A DNA stretch of 64,000 bases from Aliiroseovarius subalbicans (GTDB taxonomy: Bacteria; Pseudomonadota; Alphaproteobacteria; Rhodobacterales; Rhodobacteraceae), in NCBI RefSeq assembly GCF_022678625.1, contig NZ_JALBYQ010000004.1, positions 310,001 through 374,000 on the forward strand. Direction: 5' to 3'. The notes beneath the pieces were generated by a model that searched no databases, was not told where the DNA came from, and saw only the letters and a program-made list of their open reading frames with translations. How positions within the stretch are numbered: the stretch's first letter is position 1; the number at the start of each line of letters is the position of its first letter. Both the position numbers and the translations under genes were made by a program. Below, piece after piece: positions 24,515 through 32,671 of the stretch.

Positions 24515-25593
24515 GCGAAGCGCGCCGGGCTGAGGGCGGCGACGATGTCGGCGTCCAGTTCGGACGCAGTGCCGCCGACCAGATCCGCCAACAGGCGTGA
24601 CGCCGCCGGGGCGGTCTGGAACCCGTAACCGCCCTGTCCGGCCATCCAGAGGAAGCTTTCGTCTTCGGGCGACCGCCCGATCACCAGGTTGCGGTCGGGC
24701 GAGAAGGTGCGCAGCCCGGCCCAGTTCGAGATCATCCGCGTGACAGGTTCCGTGACCATCGCCTCGTACCGCGCGAGCCCTTCGGCCAGCACCATGTCGT
24801 CGGCCCAGGCGTCCTGAGGGGGCACTGGGTCTTGCTCGGCGGGCGAGACGAGAAGCGCGCCGGCATCGGGTTTCGCATACCAGGTTTCGCCGGCCCCGAA
24901 GATCATCGGCCAGCGGGTCACATCGTGGCCGCCAGGGGCGGGTAGGCGGGCCATTGAGCGGCGGAAAGGCTGAAAGCCCAGCGGTGTGATGCCCGCAAGG
25001 TTCGCAACCTCGTCCACCCAGGCACCGGCGGCGTTGACCAGCTGAGGGGCCTCATGGCTTTGTCCATTCGCGACCACCTGCCAGCCCGACGGCGTGCGCG
25101 TGATGCTGTCGACGCTGGCGCCGGTGATCACCTGACCAGTCGCGCGAATGTCGCGGGCGAAGTTCTGGATCAACAGGTCGGTGTCCAGATCCCAGGCCTC
25201 GGTATGGATCCCGGCCATGGTGACCGCTGTGGTGTCCAGAATGGGCACGATCGCCTGCGCCTCGGCGGGGCTGATCGGCTCCATCGCCATTTCGACCATG
25301 TCGTGGGCGAAGCGCGCTTCGTCCCCTGCGCCACCCAACAGCATCAGGCCGCGCGGCGACAGTACGCCGCCGTTTTCGGTCATGTGAAAGTCGCGCGAGG
25401 CCCGGTTCAGCGCTTTGACCGGGGGCAGGCCATAGCTTTCCTCAAACATCGCCGCGGACCGGCCCGAGGCGTGGTAGCCCAGCGCGCTTTCGCCTTCCAG
25501 GAGCGTCACGCGGCCTAGTTTCGACAGGCGTGCGCCTGCGGCCACCCCGGCGATGCCGCCGCCGATGACGATGAAATCCGGGCGCTGGCTCAC
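24511..25593 (-). CDS. FAD-dependent oxidoreductase, DAO family (D-amino-acid/glycine oxidase-like)
   Basis: This 360-residue flavoprotein has the dinucleotide-binding motif GGGIAG (11-16) at the extreme N-terminus, an E at the end of beta-2 (LLEGES) and GYHASGRSAAMF. The C-terminal FAD contact MAGQGGYGFQTAPAASRLLA is typical of the DadA/glycine-oxidase/sarcosine-oxidase family. It would oxidise an amine or D-amino acid to an imino acid; the substrate is not predictable. Its stop overlaps the convergent ATPase stop. Its start overlaps the aldo/keto reductase stop (ATGA), so the two oxidoreductases are co-translated. Confidence 0.87.
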   Translation of the reverse strand: MSQRPDFIVIGGGIAGVAAGARLSKLGRVTLLEGESALGYHASGRSAAMFEESYGLPPVKALNRASRDFHMTENGGVLSPRGLMLLGGAGDEARFAHDMVEMAMEPISPAEAQAIVPILDTTAVTMAGIHTEAWDLDTDLLIQNFARDIRATGQVITGASVDSITRTPSGWQVVANGQSHEAPQLVNAAGAWVDEVANLAGITPLGFQPFRRSMARLPAPGGHDVTRWPMIFGAGETWYAKPDAGALLVSPAEQDPVPPQDAWADDMVLAEGLARYEAMVTEPVTRMISNWAGLRTFSPDRNLVIGRSPEDESFLWMAGQGGYGFQTAPAASRLLADLVGGTASELDADIVAALSPARFA

Positions 25594-26528
25594 GCTTCCT
25601 CCAACCGGTCGGTGGCGGGGGGTGGTGTCTGGCTCAGCGCCGTGATCCGGTCGTAAAGCCGATCGTCCATTTCGAAGTCGAGCGCCGCCAGCGACGGCAT
25701 CAGCTGTGTCGCGTCGCGTGCCGAGATAATCGGCGCGGACACCGCCGGGTGGCGCGCGGCCCAGGTCACGGCCAGCGTGGCCGCATGGGTGCCCAGCTGA
25801 CCGGCGAGGGCGTTCAGCTCGCGCCCGGTCTGGTGCATCCAGCTCAGGCCATAGCGTTCGGCATACATCTGGTCTTCGGCCAGGCGGCCCCGCGCGGCGG
25901 CACGGGCGTATTTCCCGGTCAGAAGCCCGCCGCCAAGCGGTGAATAGGGCACGACGGCAAAGCCCTCCGAAGCAGCCATGGGCAGGATTTCCACCTCGGC
26001 CTGGCGCTTCACCAGGTTGTACATCGGTTGCAGCATCGCCACCTTCAGCCCGAAGCCCTGTGCCAGATCGGCGGCTTTCATCGCCTGCCAGGCGGCGAAG
26101 TTCGACAGGCCGACATGGCGCATCAGCCCTTCGTCGCGCATTCGCGCCAGGGTTTGCATCGTCTCGACCAGCGGGGTGCCCGCGTCCCAGCGATGCACAT
26201 AAAGTAGATCAACCTGGTCCATGCCCAGCCGCTGTCGGCTGATGTCCAGCTGCGCGCGCATGTTCGCCGCCCCCGCGCCGCCGGTGCTGGCGACCTTGGT
26301 GGCGATGAACAGCTTGTCGCGGTCCTTGGCGGCGAACTGACCCAGCAGGGTTTCCGACGCGCCATCGGTGTATCCATAAGCCGTGTCGAAGAAATTCAGC
26401 CCGGCGGCACGGCAGGCGTCGAACATGGCGCGGCTGGCCGCTTCGTTGGCGCGGCCACCAAATTGCATGGCTCCGAAACAAAGCGGTGACAGGGCGTCGC
26501 CCGAGAGGGTTTTCAAATCACTGAACAT
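25590..26528 (-). CDS. Aldo/keto reductase
   Basis: This 312-residue NAD(P)H-dependent TIM-barrel oxidoreductase has the catalytic tetrad D48, Y53, K78 and H112, read in DTAYGYTDG, IATKV and YVHRWD. The C-terminal cofactor-binding segment AVSAPIISARDATQL is present. It resembles the YdhF/Tas-type subgroup. The physiological carbonyl substrate is unknown. The ATG at 26528 begins MFSDLKTLSG; the longer open frame to 26711 runs through the terminator and the EF-hand gene and is rejected. Confidence 0.9.
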   Translation of the reverse strand: MFSDLKTLSGDALSPLCFGAMQFGGRANEAASRAMFDACRAAGLNFFDTAYGYTDGASETLLGQFAAKDRDKLFIATKVASTGGAGAANMRAQLDISRQRLGMDQVDLLYVHRWDAGTPLVETMQTLARMRDEGLMRHVGLSNFAAWQAMKAADLAQGFGLKVAMLQPMYNLVKRQAEVEILPMAASEGFAVVPYSPLGGGLLTGKYARAAARGRLAEDQMYAERYGLSWMHQTGRELNALAGQLGTHAATLAVTWAARHPAVSAPIISARDATQLMPSLAALDFEMDDRLYDRITALSQTPPPATDRLEEA

Positions 26529-26559
26529 GCGCGCGAAACTGGCACGCGGCAGGGAAAAG

Positions 26560-26594
26560 GGAAAGACCCCGTTTGACCGGGGCCTTCCGTTTTT
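26560..26594 (-). terminator. Terminator-like hairpin after the EF-hand gene
   Basis: The CCCCG/CGGGG core (26567-26571 with 26578-26582) is extended by imperfect AAG/CTT pairing. T-rich sequence follows on both sides: TTTCCCTTTT on the minus strand and CCGTTTTTG on the plus strand. It lies directly after the EF-hand stop at 26596 and before the aldo/keto reductase start. Confidence 0.65.
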
Positions 26595-26595
26595 G

Positions 26596-27162
26596 TCAGT
26601 TTCCGCGGCCGAAATCTTCGGCGGTGATGGTGCCATCCCCGTTGCGGTCCTGTTTAACGAACCAGGCGTCGGTGCCGGCCACGAATTCTTCGCGGGTGAC
26701 GGTGCCGTCACCGTTGGTGTCGGCGTTCTGCCGGGTCATGGCCATTGCGGCGCTGTGCGGCCCCATGCCACCACCTTGCCCTTGGCCTTTTCCGTGTCCC
26801 TGACCTTTGCCCTGGCCCATGCCTTTGCCTTGACCCTGGCCTTGTTTCTGGCCCTGACCCTGGTTTTGGCCCTGGCCGTTGCCGCCCTGGCCCATGCCCT
26901 GACCGATGCCGTTTTCTTTCATGTCGGCCTCGCGGGCCTCGTCGAACATGTCGTATTCCTCGTCGCTCATGATGCCATCTTCATCGGCGTCGAAGGTGGT
27001 GAAAATGTCGCCGCGCCGTTCGCGGGCCTCTTCAAGCGTCACGCCGCCGCTTTCGTCCAGATCCCAGTTCTCGATAAAATGGGCGCCGGGCACGTTTTCG
27101 GCCATGGCGGGAAGGGCAAGCGCGACGATCATCGCGGTGGTAAGTGTCAGGGCGCGTTTCAT
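26596..27162 (-). CDS. Exported EF-hand calcium-binding protein with Gln/Gly-rich linker
   Basis: This 188-residue protein has a signal peptide (1-21, cleavage near AMA-EN) and four EF-hand loops starting at D34, D58, D148 and D172. The last two (DTNGDGTVTREE and DRNGDGTITAED) are canonical and the first two slightly degenerate. The pairs are separated by about 48 residues made almost only of Gln, Gly, Lys, Met and Asn. The protein should be a periplasmic or secreted Ca2+ binder whose two EF pairs are flexibly linked; its partner is unknown. It has an AGGAG ribosome-binding site. A TATAAG-like hexamer lies about 45 bases upstream. Confidence 0.85.
   Translation of the reverse strand: MKRALTLTTAMIVALALPAMAENVPGAHFIENWDLDESGGVTLEEARERRGDIFTTFDADEDGIMSDEEYDMFDEAREADMKENGIGQGMGQGGNGQGQNQGQGQKQGQGQGKGMGQGKGQGHGKGQGQGGGMGPHSAAMAMTRQNADTNGDGTVTREEFVAGTDAWFVKQDRNGDGTITAEDFGRGN
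26764..26907 (-). repeat. In-frame Gln/Gly-coding low-complexity repeat
   Basis: This part of the EF-hand gene is a degenerate hexanucleotide repeat. CAGGGC/CAGGGT-type units encode alternating GQ with interspersed K, M, N and H. The copies are too irregular to be a microsatellite but are long enough for slippage or recombination to change the length in steps of six bases, keeping the frame. Confidence 0.8.
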
Positions 27163-27246
27163 GAGGGAAACTCCTTATTCATGAAGTTGCATATGACCTT
27201 ATAACGTTCGGGCGCCAGCTTTCCGTCGCGTATCTTTGAAAAAAGA

Positions 27247-27272
27247 AAAGGCCCCGCGTTTGCAGGGCCTTT
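27247..27272 (-). terminator. Intrinsic terminator of the xdh/nucleoside-transport operon
   Basis: AAAGGCCC and GGGCCTTT (27247-27254 with 27265-27272) form a perfect eight-base-pair stem. On the minus strand it is followed by a T-rich tract (TCTTTTTTC). It stands 23 bases after the stop of the binding-protein gene, the last gene of the operon. Confidence 0.88.
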
Positions 27273-27294
27273 CCAGGGTGTTCAGAGGCTCCGC

Positions 27295-28371
27295 TTACTG
27301 CGGAATGTCGCCTTCGATGCCTTCGACATAGAAGCCCATGCCGGCCAGCGTGCCATCATCGGCGGTCTCGCCGTCTGCCAGCCATGCGCTGCCGTCCTGC
27401 TTCATGATCGGGCCGGTGAAGGCGTGGTATTCGCCCGAGGACAGCGCATCGCGCAGCGCTTCGGCTTCGGCTTTCACATCAGCGGGAACCGCGTCCGAGA
27501 TGTCGCCGATGCCGACCATGCCGGCGCCAATGCCGTCCCAGGTCGACACGCTTTCCCAAGTGCCGTCCATGACGGCCTGAGTGCGTGCGATATAGTAGGG
27601 AGCCCAGTCATCGATGATCGAGGACACGCGCGGTTTCGGGCCGTATTCGGACATGTCCGAGGCCTGACCGAAGGTGATCACGTTGCCGGCTTCCTGCGCG
27701 GCCGCCTGCGGGGCGGTCGAGTCAGTGTGCTGCAAGATAACGTCAGCGCCCTGTTCGATCAGCGCCTTGGCAGCGTCGGCTTCTTTCGCCGGATCGAACC
27801 AAGTGTAGGCCCAGATGATCTTGAACTGAACGTCCGGGTTCACTTTTTTGGCGTGGATATAGGCCGAGTTGATGCCACGGATAACTTCCGGGATCGGGAA
27901 GGAGGCGATGTAGCCGATGATGTTGCTTTCGGTCATCTTGCCCGCAATGTGCCCCTGAACAGCGCGGCCCTCATAGAAGCGCGCCGAGTAGACGGACACG
28001 TTATCGGCCTGCTTGTAGCCGGTGGCATGTTCGAACTTCACATTCGGGAACTTGGCCGCAACCGCAAGGGTCGGATCCATGTAACCGAAGCTGGTGGTAA
28101 AGATCAGGTCTGCACCCGACAGCGCCATCTGCGTGATCGCACGTTCGGCGTCGGCACCTTCCGGCACGCTTTCCTGGAACACGGTTTCGACCTTGTCGCC
28201 GAATGCTTCTTCGACGGCCAGCCGGCCCTGGTTGTGTTCGTAGGTCCAACCGCCGTCGCCGACGGGGCCGACGAAGATGAAGCCGACCTTGGTCGGGTCT
28301 TCGGCGGCCGCAGCCCCCGCAAAGCCAACGGCCATGGCCGCGCTGGCCAGAAGTGTTTTCACTGAACGCAT
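27295..28371 (-). CDS. BMP-family (PnrA-like) substrate-binding protein of a nucleoside ABC importer
   Basis: This 358-residue exported binding protein has a signal peptide (1-23) without a lipobox cysteine, so it is probably soluble in the periplasm. The mature part shows the BMP fold: VGFIFVGPVGDGGWTYEHN at about 28-46, FTTSFGYMDPTL and HTDSTAPQAAAQE. PnrA/BmpA proteins bind purine nucleosides, and neighbouring xanthine dehydrogenase genes agree with a purine ligand, perhaps a nucleoside or base. It is the terminal gene of the operon, one base from the channel gene and followed by a strong terminator. Confidence 0.9.
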   Translation of the reverse strand: MRSVKTLLASAAMAVGFAGAAAAEDPTKVGFIFVGPVGDGGWTYEHNQGRLAVEEAFGDKVETVFQESVPEGADAERAITQMALSGADLIFTTSFGYMDPTLAVAAKFPNVKFEHATGYKQADNVSVYSARFYEGRAVQGHIAGKMTESNIIGYIASFPIPEVIRGINSAYIHAKKVNPDVQFKIIWAYTWFDPAKEADAAKALIEQGADVILQHTDSTAPQAAAQEAGNVITFGQASDMSEYGPKPRVSSIIDDWAPYYIARTQAVMDGTWESVSTWDGIGAGMVGIGDISDAVPADVKAEAEALRDALSSGEYHAFTGPIMKQDGSAWLADGETADDGTLAGMGFYVEGIEGDIPQ

Positions 28372-28372
28372 A

Positions 28373-29128
28373 TTAATCTCCCTTAGTGGTTTCAGCAGCG
28401 TTTGATTGGTCGTCTTTGCGCTTCTGGATGTTGGTTTCCGCTTCCAGAAGCGCGGTGGTTACGATGGCCGAGGGCACGGCAATGATGCCCAGGCCAATAA
28501 ACAGAACGAAGGTGGTAAAGATGCGGCCCCCTGCCGTGATCGGAACCAGATCGCCGTAGCCCACCGTGGTGAAGCTTGCAACCGCCCACCACAGGCTCAT
28601 CGGGATCGACGAAAAGTTTTCGGGCTGCGCGTCGTGTTCGAAGATATAGATCCCAACCGAGGCAATATAGAGCATGAGCCCTGCCACGACCGAGAAGATC
28701 ATCATCTCGCCTTTCACCTCGCGAAAGGCGAAGACCAACCGCTCCAATGCTTTCGAGCTGCGAAACAGCTTGAGCAGGCGCACCAGGCGGATCAGGCGGA
28801 AGGCCCGCACGGCCTGCCATTGCGGCGTCATCAACGCGATCGCGGGCAGGATTGTCAGAAGATCGACCAGCCCCCAGAAGCTGAAAATGTATTTCAGCGG
28901 GCGCGGCGAACAGATCACGCGCAGCAGATACTCCAGGGTGAAGACGCCCAGCAGAACGATCTCGAACCCGAACAGGCCCGCGCGCAGGGCGGGGGGCAGG
29001 CTTGGCACGGTCTCCATCGCAATGGCGATGGCCGACAACACGATCAGCGCGTTCAATCCCAGCGCGACCCCGTTCCCGATTTTCGGATGGTAGCCGTCCA
29101 GAACCTGTATGATCTCGTGACGCTTCAC
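28373..29128 (-). CDS. Voltage-gated-type potassium channel (six-TM ion transporter)
   Basis: This 251-residue channel subunit shows six membrane segments. S4 has arginine or lysine at every third position (R108, R111, R114, R117, K120, R123). The pore carries selectivity filter TTVGYGD (187-193), and the hydrophilic C-terminus (about 230-251) lacks an RCK domain. It would form a K+-selective tetramer. Its place is odd: it sits in line between the second permease and the binding protein of the nucleoside importer, 17 bases from one and one base from the other, so it must share their transcript. A functional link is not known to me. Confidence 0.9.
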   Translation of the reverse strand: MKRHEIIQVLDGYHPKIGNGVALGLNALIVLSAIAIAMETVPSLPPALRAGLFGFEIVLLGVFTLEYLLRVICSPRPLKYIFSFWGLVDLLTILPAIALMTPQWQAVRAFRLIRLVRLLKLFRSSKALERLVFAFREVKGEMMIFSVVAGLMLYIASVGIYIFEHDAQPENFSSIPMSLWWAVASFTTVGYGDLVPITAGGRIFTTFVLFIGLGIIAVPSAIVTTALLEAETNIQKRKDDQSNAAETTKGD

Positions 29129-29145
29129 GTGCTTTGTCTGACCCC

Positions 29146-30069
29146 TTAATGTGACGCATGGAAGATGCGCCCCAGCGACCCCGGTGCGCCATGTTTACCG
29201 CGAGTCGAAATCACGACAAGCACCAGGATGGTAATGATATACGGGCTCATCGACAGATATTCGACCGGAATTGCGACGCCGGCGGCCTGAAGATTCAGCT
29301 GAAGCACGGTGATGCCGCCAAACAGGTAGGCACCCAGCAGCACCCGCCATGGGCGCCAGCTGGCAAATACGACGATGGCAAGCGCGATCCACCCGGCCCC
29401 GGCGGTCATGCCCTCAACCCATTGCGGCACGCGCACCAGGCTGACATAGGCACCACCCAGTCCCGCGCAGGCCCCGCCGAAGGCAATCGCCATCAGCCGC
29501 ACCCGGATCACCTTGTATCCCAGCGCATGGGCCGCGTCGTGGTTTTCACCCACCGCGCGCAGGATCAGGCCAGCGCGGGTGGATTTCTGCACGTACCAGA
29601 CCACGGCCACCAGCCCCAGGCTGACATAGACCATCGGGTCGTGGTTAAACAGGATCGGCCCCAGCACCGGGATGTCCGACAGCAGCGGGATGTCCCATTT
29701 CGCCAGCGTCGGCACTTTCATCCCCTCGTAGGGTTTGCCGATCAGCGACGACAGGCCCAGCCCGAACAGGGTCAGACCCAGACCGGTCGCGACCTGGTTG
29801 GACAGAAGGTACAGCACGAGGAACCCGAACAGCATCGACAGGGCCGCACCGGCAATTGCAGCGGCGACAAATCCCAGCACCGGGCTGCCCGAGTTCACGC
29901 CGATGGCAAAGCCAACCACAGCGCCGGTGATCATCATGCCCTCGACGCCCAGGTTCAGCACGCCGGCCTTTTCGACCACGGCCTCGCCAATAGCGGCCAG
30001 AAGGATCGGGGTGGCCGCAACCATGAGCGACGCGATCAGCAGGATCGGATTGATCTGGTCCAGGTTCAT
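29146..30069 (-). CDS. Nucleoside-type ABC transporter permease 2 (YufQ/NupQ-like)
   Basis: This 307-residue polytopic permease of the branched-chain-amino-acid/BMP permease family has the [18 protein letters not shown] motif near residues 33-50, diagnostic for this group. Eight to ten hydrophobic segments are visible. It pairs with the preceding permease to form the channel for the BMP binding protein. The start overlaps the preceding stop by four bases. Confidence 0.9.
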   Translation of the reverse strand: MNLDQINPILLIASLMVAATPILLAAIGEAVVEKAGVLNLGVEGMMITGAVVGFAIGVNSGSPVLGFVAAAIAGAALSMLFGFLVLYLLSNQVATGLGLTLFGLGLSSLIGKPYEGMKVPTLAKWDIPLLSDIPVLGPILFNHDPMVYVSLGLVAVVWYVQKSTRAGLILRAVGENHDAAHALGYKVIRVRLMAIAFGGACAGLGGAYVSLVRVPQWVEGMTAGAGWIALAIVVFASWRPWRVLLGAYLFGGITVLQLNLQAAGVAIPVEYLSMSPYIITILVLVVISTRGKHGAPGSLGRIFHASH

Positions 30070-31154
30070 GTCGTGGCCTCCTTGCGGGTCAGTCGGATGC
30101 GATAGTTTGACAGCACGTCCATCGCCAGAAGGAAGAACAGAAGCATCCCCTGGAACATCTGGATCGCCGCGGCAGGCAGGCCCAGCATCAGCTGCGCCAA
30201 CTCCCCGCCGATATAGGTCAGCGCCATCAAGAGGCCAGCCAGCAGGATGCCGATCGGGTTCAACCGGCCCAGAAACGCCACGATGATCGCGGTGAAGCCA
30301 TAGCCTGAGTTGAAATCAATGCTGATCTGGCTCGCCGGGCCCGTGGCTTCGAACATGCCCGCCATCCCGGCCAACGCGCCCGAGATGCCCAGACAGAACA
30401 GGACCAGCCGGGTCGGGTTCACGCCAGCAAACCGCGCCGCGCGCGGGGCCTCGCCGGTCAGTCGAACCTGAAACCCCAGCATGTGCCGGCTCAGCAGGAC
30501 ATAGGCGAAGATGACCGCGATAAAGGCGGTCACGACACCCCAGTGCATGCCGGAATTGGCGAAAATCTCGGCATTGTGCGCCGCCGGGAAGTCTTTGAAG
30601 TTCCGGCTGCCGGGAAAACCCATGCCGTCGGGATTGCGCAGCAGACCCTGACTGACCGAGGCCAGCCAGCTTTCGGCGACATAGACCAGCATCAGGCTGA
30701 CCAGAATTTCGTTGGTGCCGAATTTGGTCTTGAGGATGCCCGGGATCATCGCCCAGGCCCAACCGCCGAACGCGCCTGCCAGCACCATGGCCGGGAAGAT
30801 CAGGACGCTTTCGGTCGGATAAAAGGCAAGCCCCATGCCCGCGCCACAAATGGCGCCGACAATGTATTGCCCCTCGGCGCCGATGTTCCAGATCCCTGCG
30901 CGAAAGCCCAGGGATAGGCCGATTGCGATCAGGATAAGCGGTGCGGCTTTCACCAGCAACTGAGGCCGCGAATAGGGGCCAAAGGTTTCATGAAACAGCG
31001 GGTCCCAGAAGATCGTGCGGATCGCCTCCAGCGGGTCCTTGCCCAAAAACCAGAACATGACCCCGCCAACAATCATCGTTGCGATCACCGCCAGAATCGG
31101 CGTGATACCCGCCCAGAACCGCGACGGTGAGGGTCTTTTTTCCAAACGGATCAT
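30066..31154 (-). CDS. Nucleoside-type ABC transporter permease 1 (YufP/NupP-like)
   Basis: This 362-residue permease is longer than its partner because of an N-terminal helix and periplasmic loop (about 15-70). The conserved AGIWNIGAEGQYIVGAICG segment lies at about 85-104, equivalent to the LNLGVEG motif of the partner. It ends with YRIRLTRKE on the cytoplasmic side. Four-base overlaps link it to the ATPase gene before it and the permease after it, so stoichiometric translation is expected. Confidence 0.9.
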   Translation of the reverse strand: MIRLEKRPSPSRFWAGITPILAVIATMIVGGVMFWFLGKDPLEAIRTIFWDPLFHETFGPYSRPQLLVKAAPLILIAIGLSLGFRAGIWNIGAEGQYIVGAICGAGMGLAFYPTESVLIFPAMVLAGAFGGWAWAMIPGILKTKFGTNEILVSLMLVYVAESWLASVSQGLLRNPDGMGFPGSRNFKDFPAAHNAEIFANSGMHWGVVTAFIAVIFAYVLLSRHMLGFQVRLTGEAPRAARFAGVNPTRLVLFCLGISGALAGMAGMFEATGPASQISIDFNSGYGFTAIIVAFLGRLNPIGILLAGLLMALTYIGGELAQLMLGLPAAAIQMFQGMLLFFLLAMDVLSNYRIRLTRKEATT

Positions 31155-32671
31155 ACTGCGTCCTCCGCCATGCCGCCCATCATCAGGCCAATGTCTTCAA
31201 CTGTCAGCCCGCGTGTGGGCACGGGTGCGGCCAGGTGGCCTTCGTTCAGCGCCGTGAACCGGTCGGCGACTTCCATAAGCTCATCCAGGTCCTGACTGAT
31301 CACGATCAGCGCGGCGCCGTGATGGGCCAGATCCAGAAGCGCCTGACGAATGTCGGCGGCGGCGCTGGCGTCAACACCCCAGGTCGGTTGGTTCACCACC
31401 AGAACATCGGGGCGCTGCAGCACCTCTCGGCCAATCACGAATTTTTGCAAATTGCCGCCGGACAACGACCGGGCCGCGTTGTCGGGGCCGGGGGTGCGCA
31501 CGTCGAAATCCTTGATGATCTTGCGCGCGAAATCTTCGGTGGCGTGCCATTTCAGAAACCCGCGCTGGGTCAGATTTTCACGCACGGCACCTGTCAAAAG
31601 CGCGTTTTCCGTCAGGCTCATGTCCGGAGCGGCCGAGTGGCCCAGGCGTTCCTCGGGTGCGGTCAGAAGACCGCGTTCGCGCCGCGCGTTCGGGCCCAGA
31701 TGGCCGACATCCTCGCCTTTCAGCGTAATCGCGCCGGGGGCCAGGGCTTCGCCCGACAGCGCGCCCAAAAGCTCGTCCTGCCCATTCCCGGCGACACCGC
31801 CAATGCCCAGAACCTCGCCCGCGCGCACCTCAAGGTGCACCTGTTTCAGATCGGTGCCAAATTCGGTGGCGGATTTCAGGTCCAGCTTGTCGACCACCAG
31901 CACGACTTCGCCCGGTTCGACCGTTTCGCGCGACGGCACGTGCAGGGTCGATCCCACCATCATCTCGGCCAGGTCGCGTGCGCTTTCTTCGCGCGGGTCG
32001 CAGGTGTCCACCACTTGGCCGTGGCGCAGGATCGTGGCGTGTTCACAAAGCGCGCGAATTTCCTCAAGCTTATGGGAAATATACAGAATTGCGGTGCCTT
32101 CCGCGGTCAGCTTGCGTAGGGTATGAAACAGGATCTCGACCTCCTGAGGGGTCAGAACACTGGTCGGTTCGTCCATGATCAACAGCTTGGGGTCTTGCAG
32201 CAGGCAGCGAATGATCTCGACCCGCTGGCGTTCGCCAGCCGACAGGTCGCCCACCACCCGGTCGGGGTCCAGCGGCAGTCCATAGGCCTGGCTGACTTCG
32301 CGGATGCGGGCGGCCAATTCGCGCGGGTGGGGTGGGTTGTCCATGCCCAGCGAGATGTTTTCGGCAACGTTCAGGGCGTCGAACAAGGAAAAGTGCTGAA
32401 ACACCATTGCCACGCCCGAGGCGCGTGCGGCGGCGGGATTGGCAGGCGCAAAAGGTTCACCGTTCAGAACCATGCTGCCCTGATCGGGTTTCACCAGGCC
32501 ATAGATCATCTTAACCAGCGTCGACTTCCCGGCACCATTTTCACCCAGAAGCGCATGCACTTCGCCCGGTTTGATCTCGAATGACACGTTGTCATTCGCG
32601 ACCACCCCCGGATAGGCTTTTCTCAGCCCGTCAAGCGTCAGCAGAGCGTCGACTGTTGCGGTCTCTGTCAT
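31151..32671 (-). CDS. Nucleoside-type ABC transporter ATPase, double domain (YufO/NupO-like)
   Basis: This 506-residue protein has two fused nucleotide-binding domains, as in sugar and BMP-type importers. The N-terminal domain has Walker A GENGAGKS (43-50), the signature LSAGERQRVEI and Walker B LLIMDEPTSVL. The C-terminal domain has the degenerate Walker A GVAGNGQDEL and the signature SLSGGNLQKFVIGRE. It energises the two permeases downstream. The ATG at 32671 is preceded by AGGGGAA; it lies inside the end of xdhC, giving an unusually long 41-base overlap. This places import and purine oxidation on one message. Confidence 0.9.
   Translation of the reverse strand: MTETATVDALLTLDGLRKAYPGVVANDNVSFEIKPGEVHALLGENGAGKSTLVKMIYGLVKPDQGSMVLNGEPFAPANPAAARASGVAMVFQHFSLFDALNVAENISLGMDNPPHPRELAARIREVSQAYGLPLDPDRVVGDLSAGERQRVEIIRCLLQDPKLLIMDEPTSVLTPQEVEILFHTLRKLTAEGTAILYISHKLEEIRALCEHATILRHGQVVDTCDPREESARDLAEMMVGSTLHVPSRETVEPGEVVLVVDKLDLKSATEFGTDLKQVHLEVRAGEVLGIGGVAGNGQDELLGALSGEALAPGAITLKGEDVGHLGPNARRERGLLTAPEERLGHSAAPDMSLTENALLTGAVRENLTQRGFLKWHATEDFARKIIKDFDVRTPGPDNAARSLSGGNLQKFVIGREVLQRPDVLVVNQPTWGVDASAAADIRQALLDLAHHGAALIVISQDLDELMEVADRFTALNEGHLAAPVPTRGLTVEDIGLMMGGMAEDAV

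Noticed and set aside
26764-26907. CRISPR-like or minisatellite array
   Set aside because: The repeats are six-base, degenerate and in frame with an exported EF-hand protein; no spacers.
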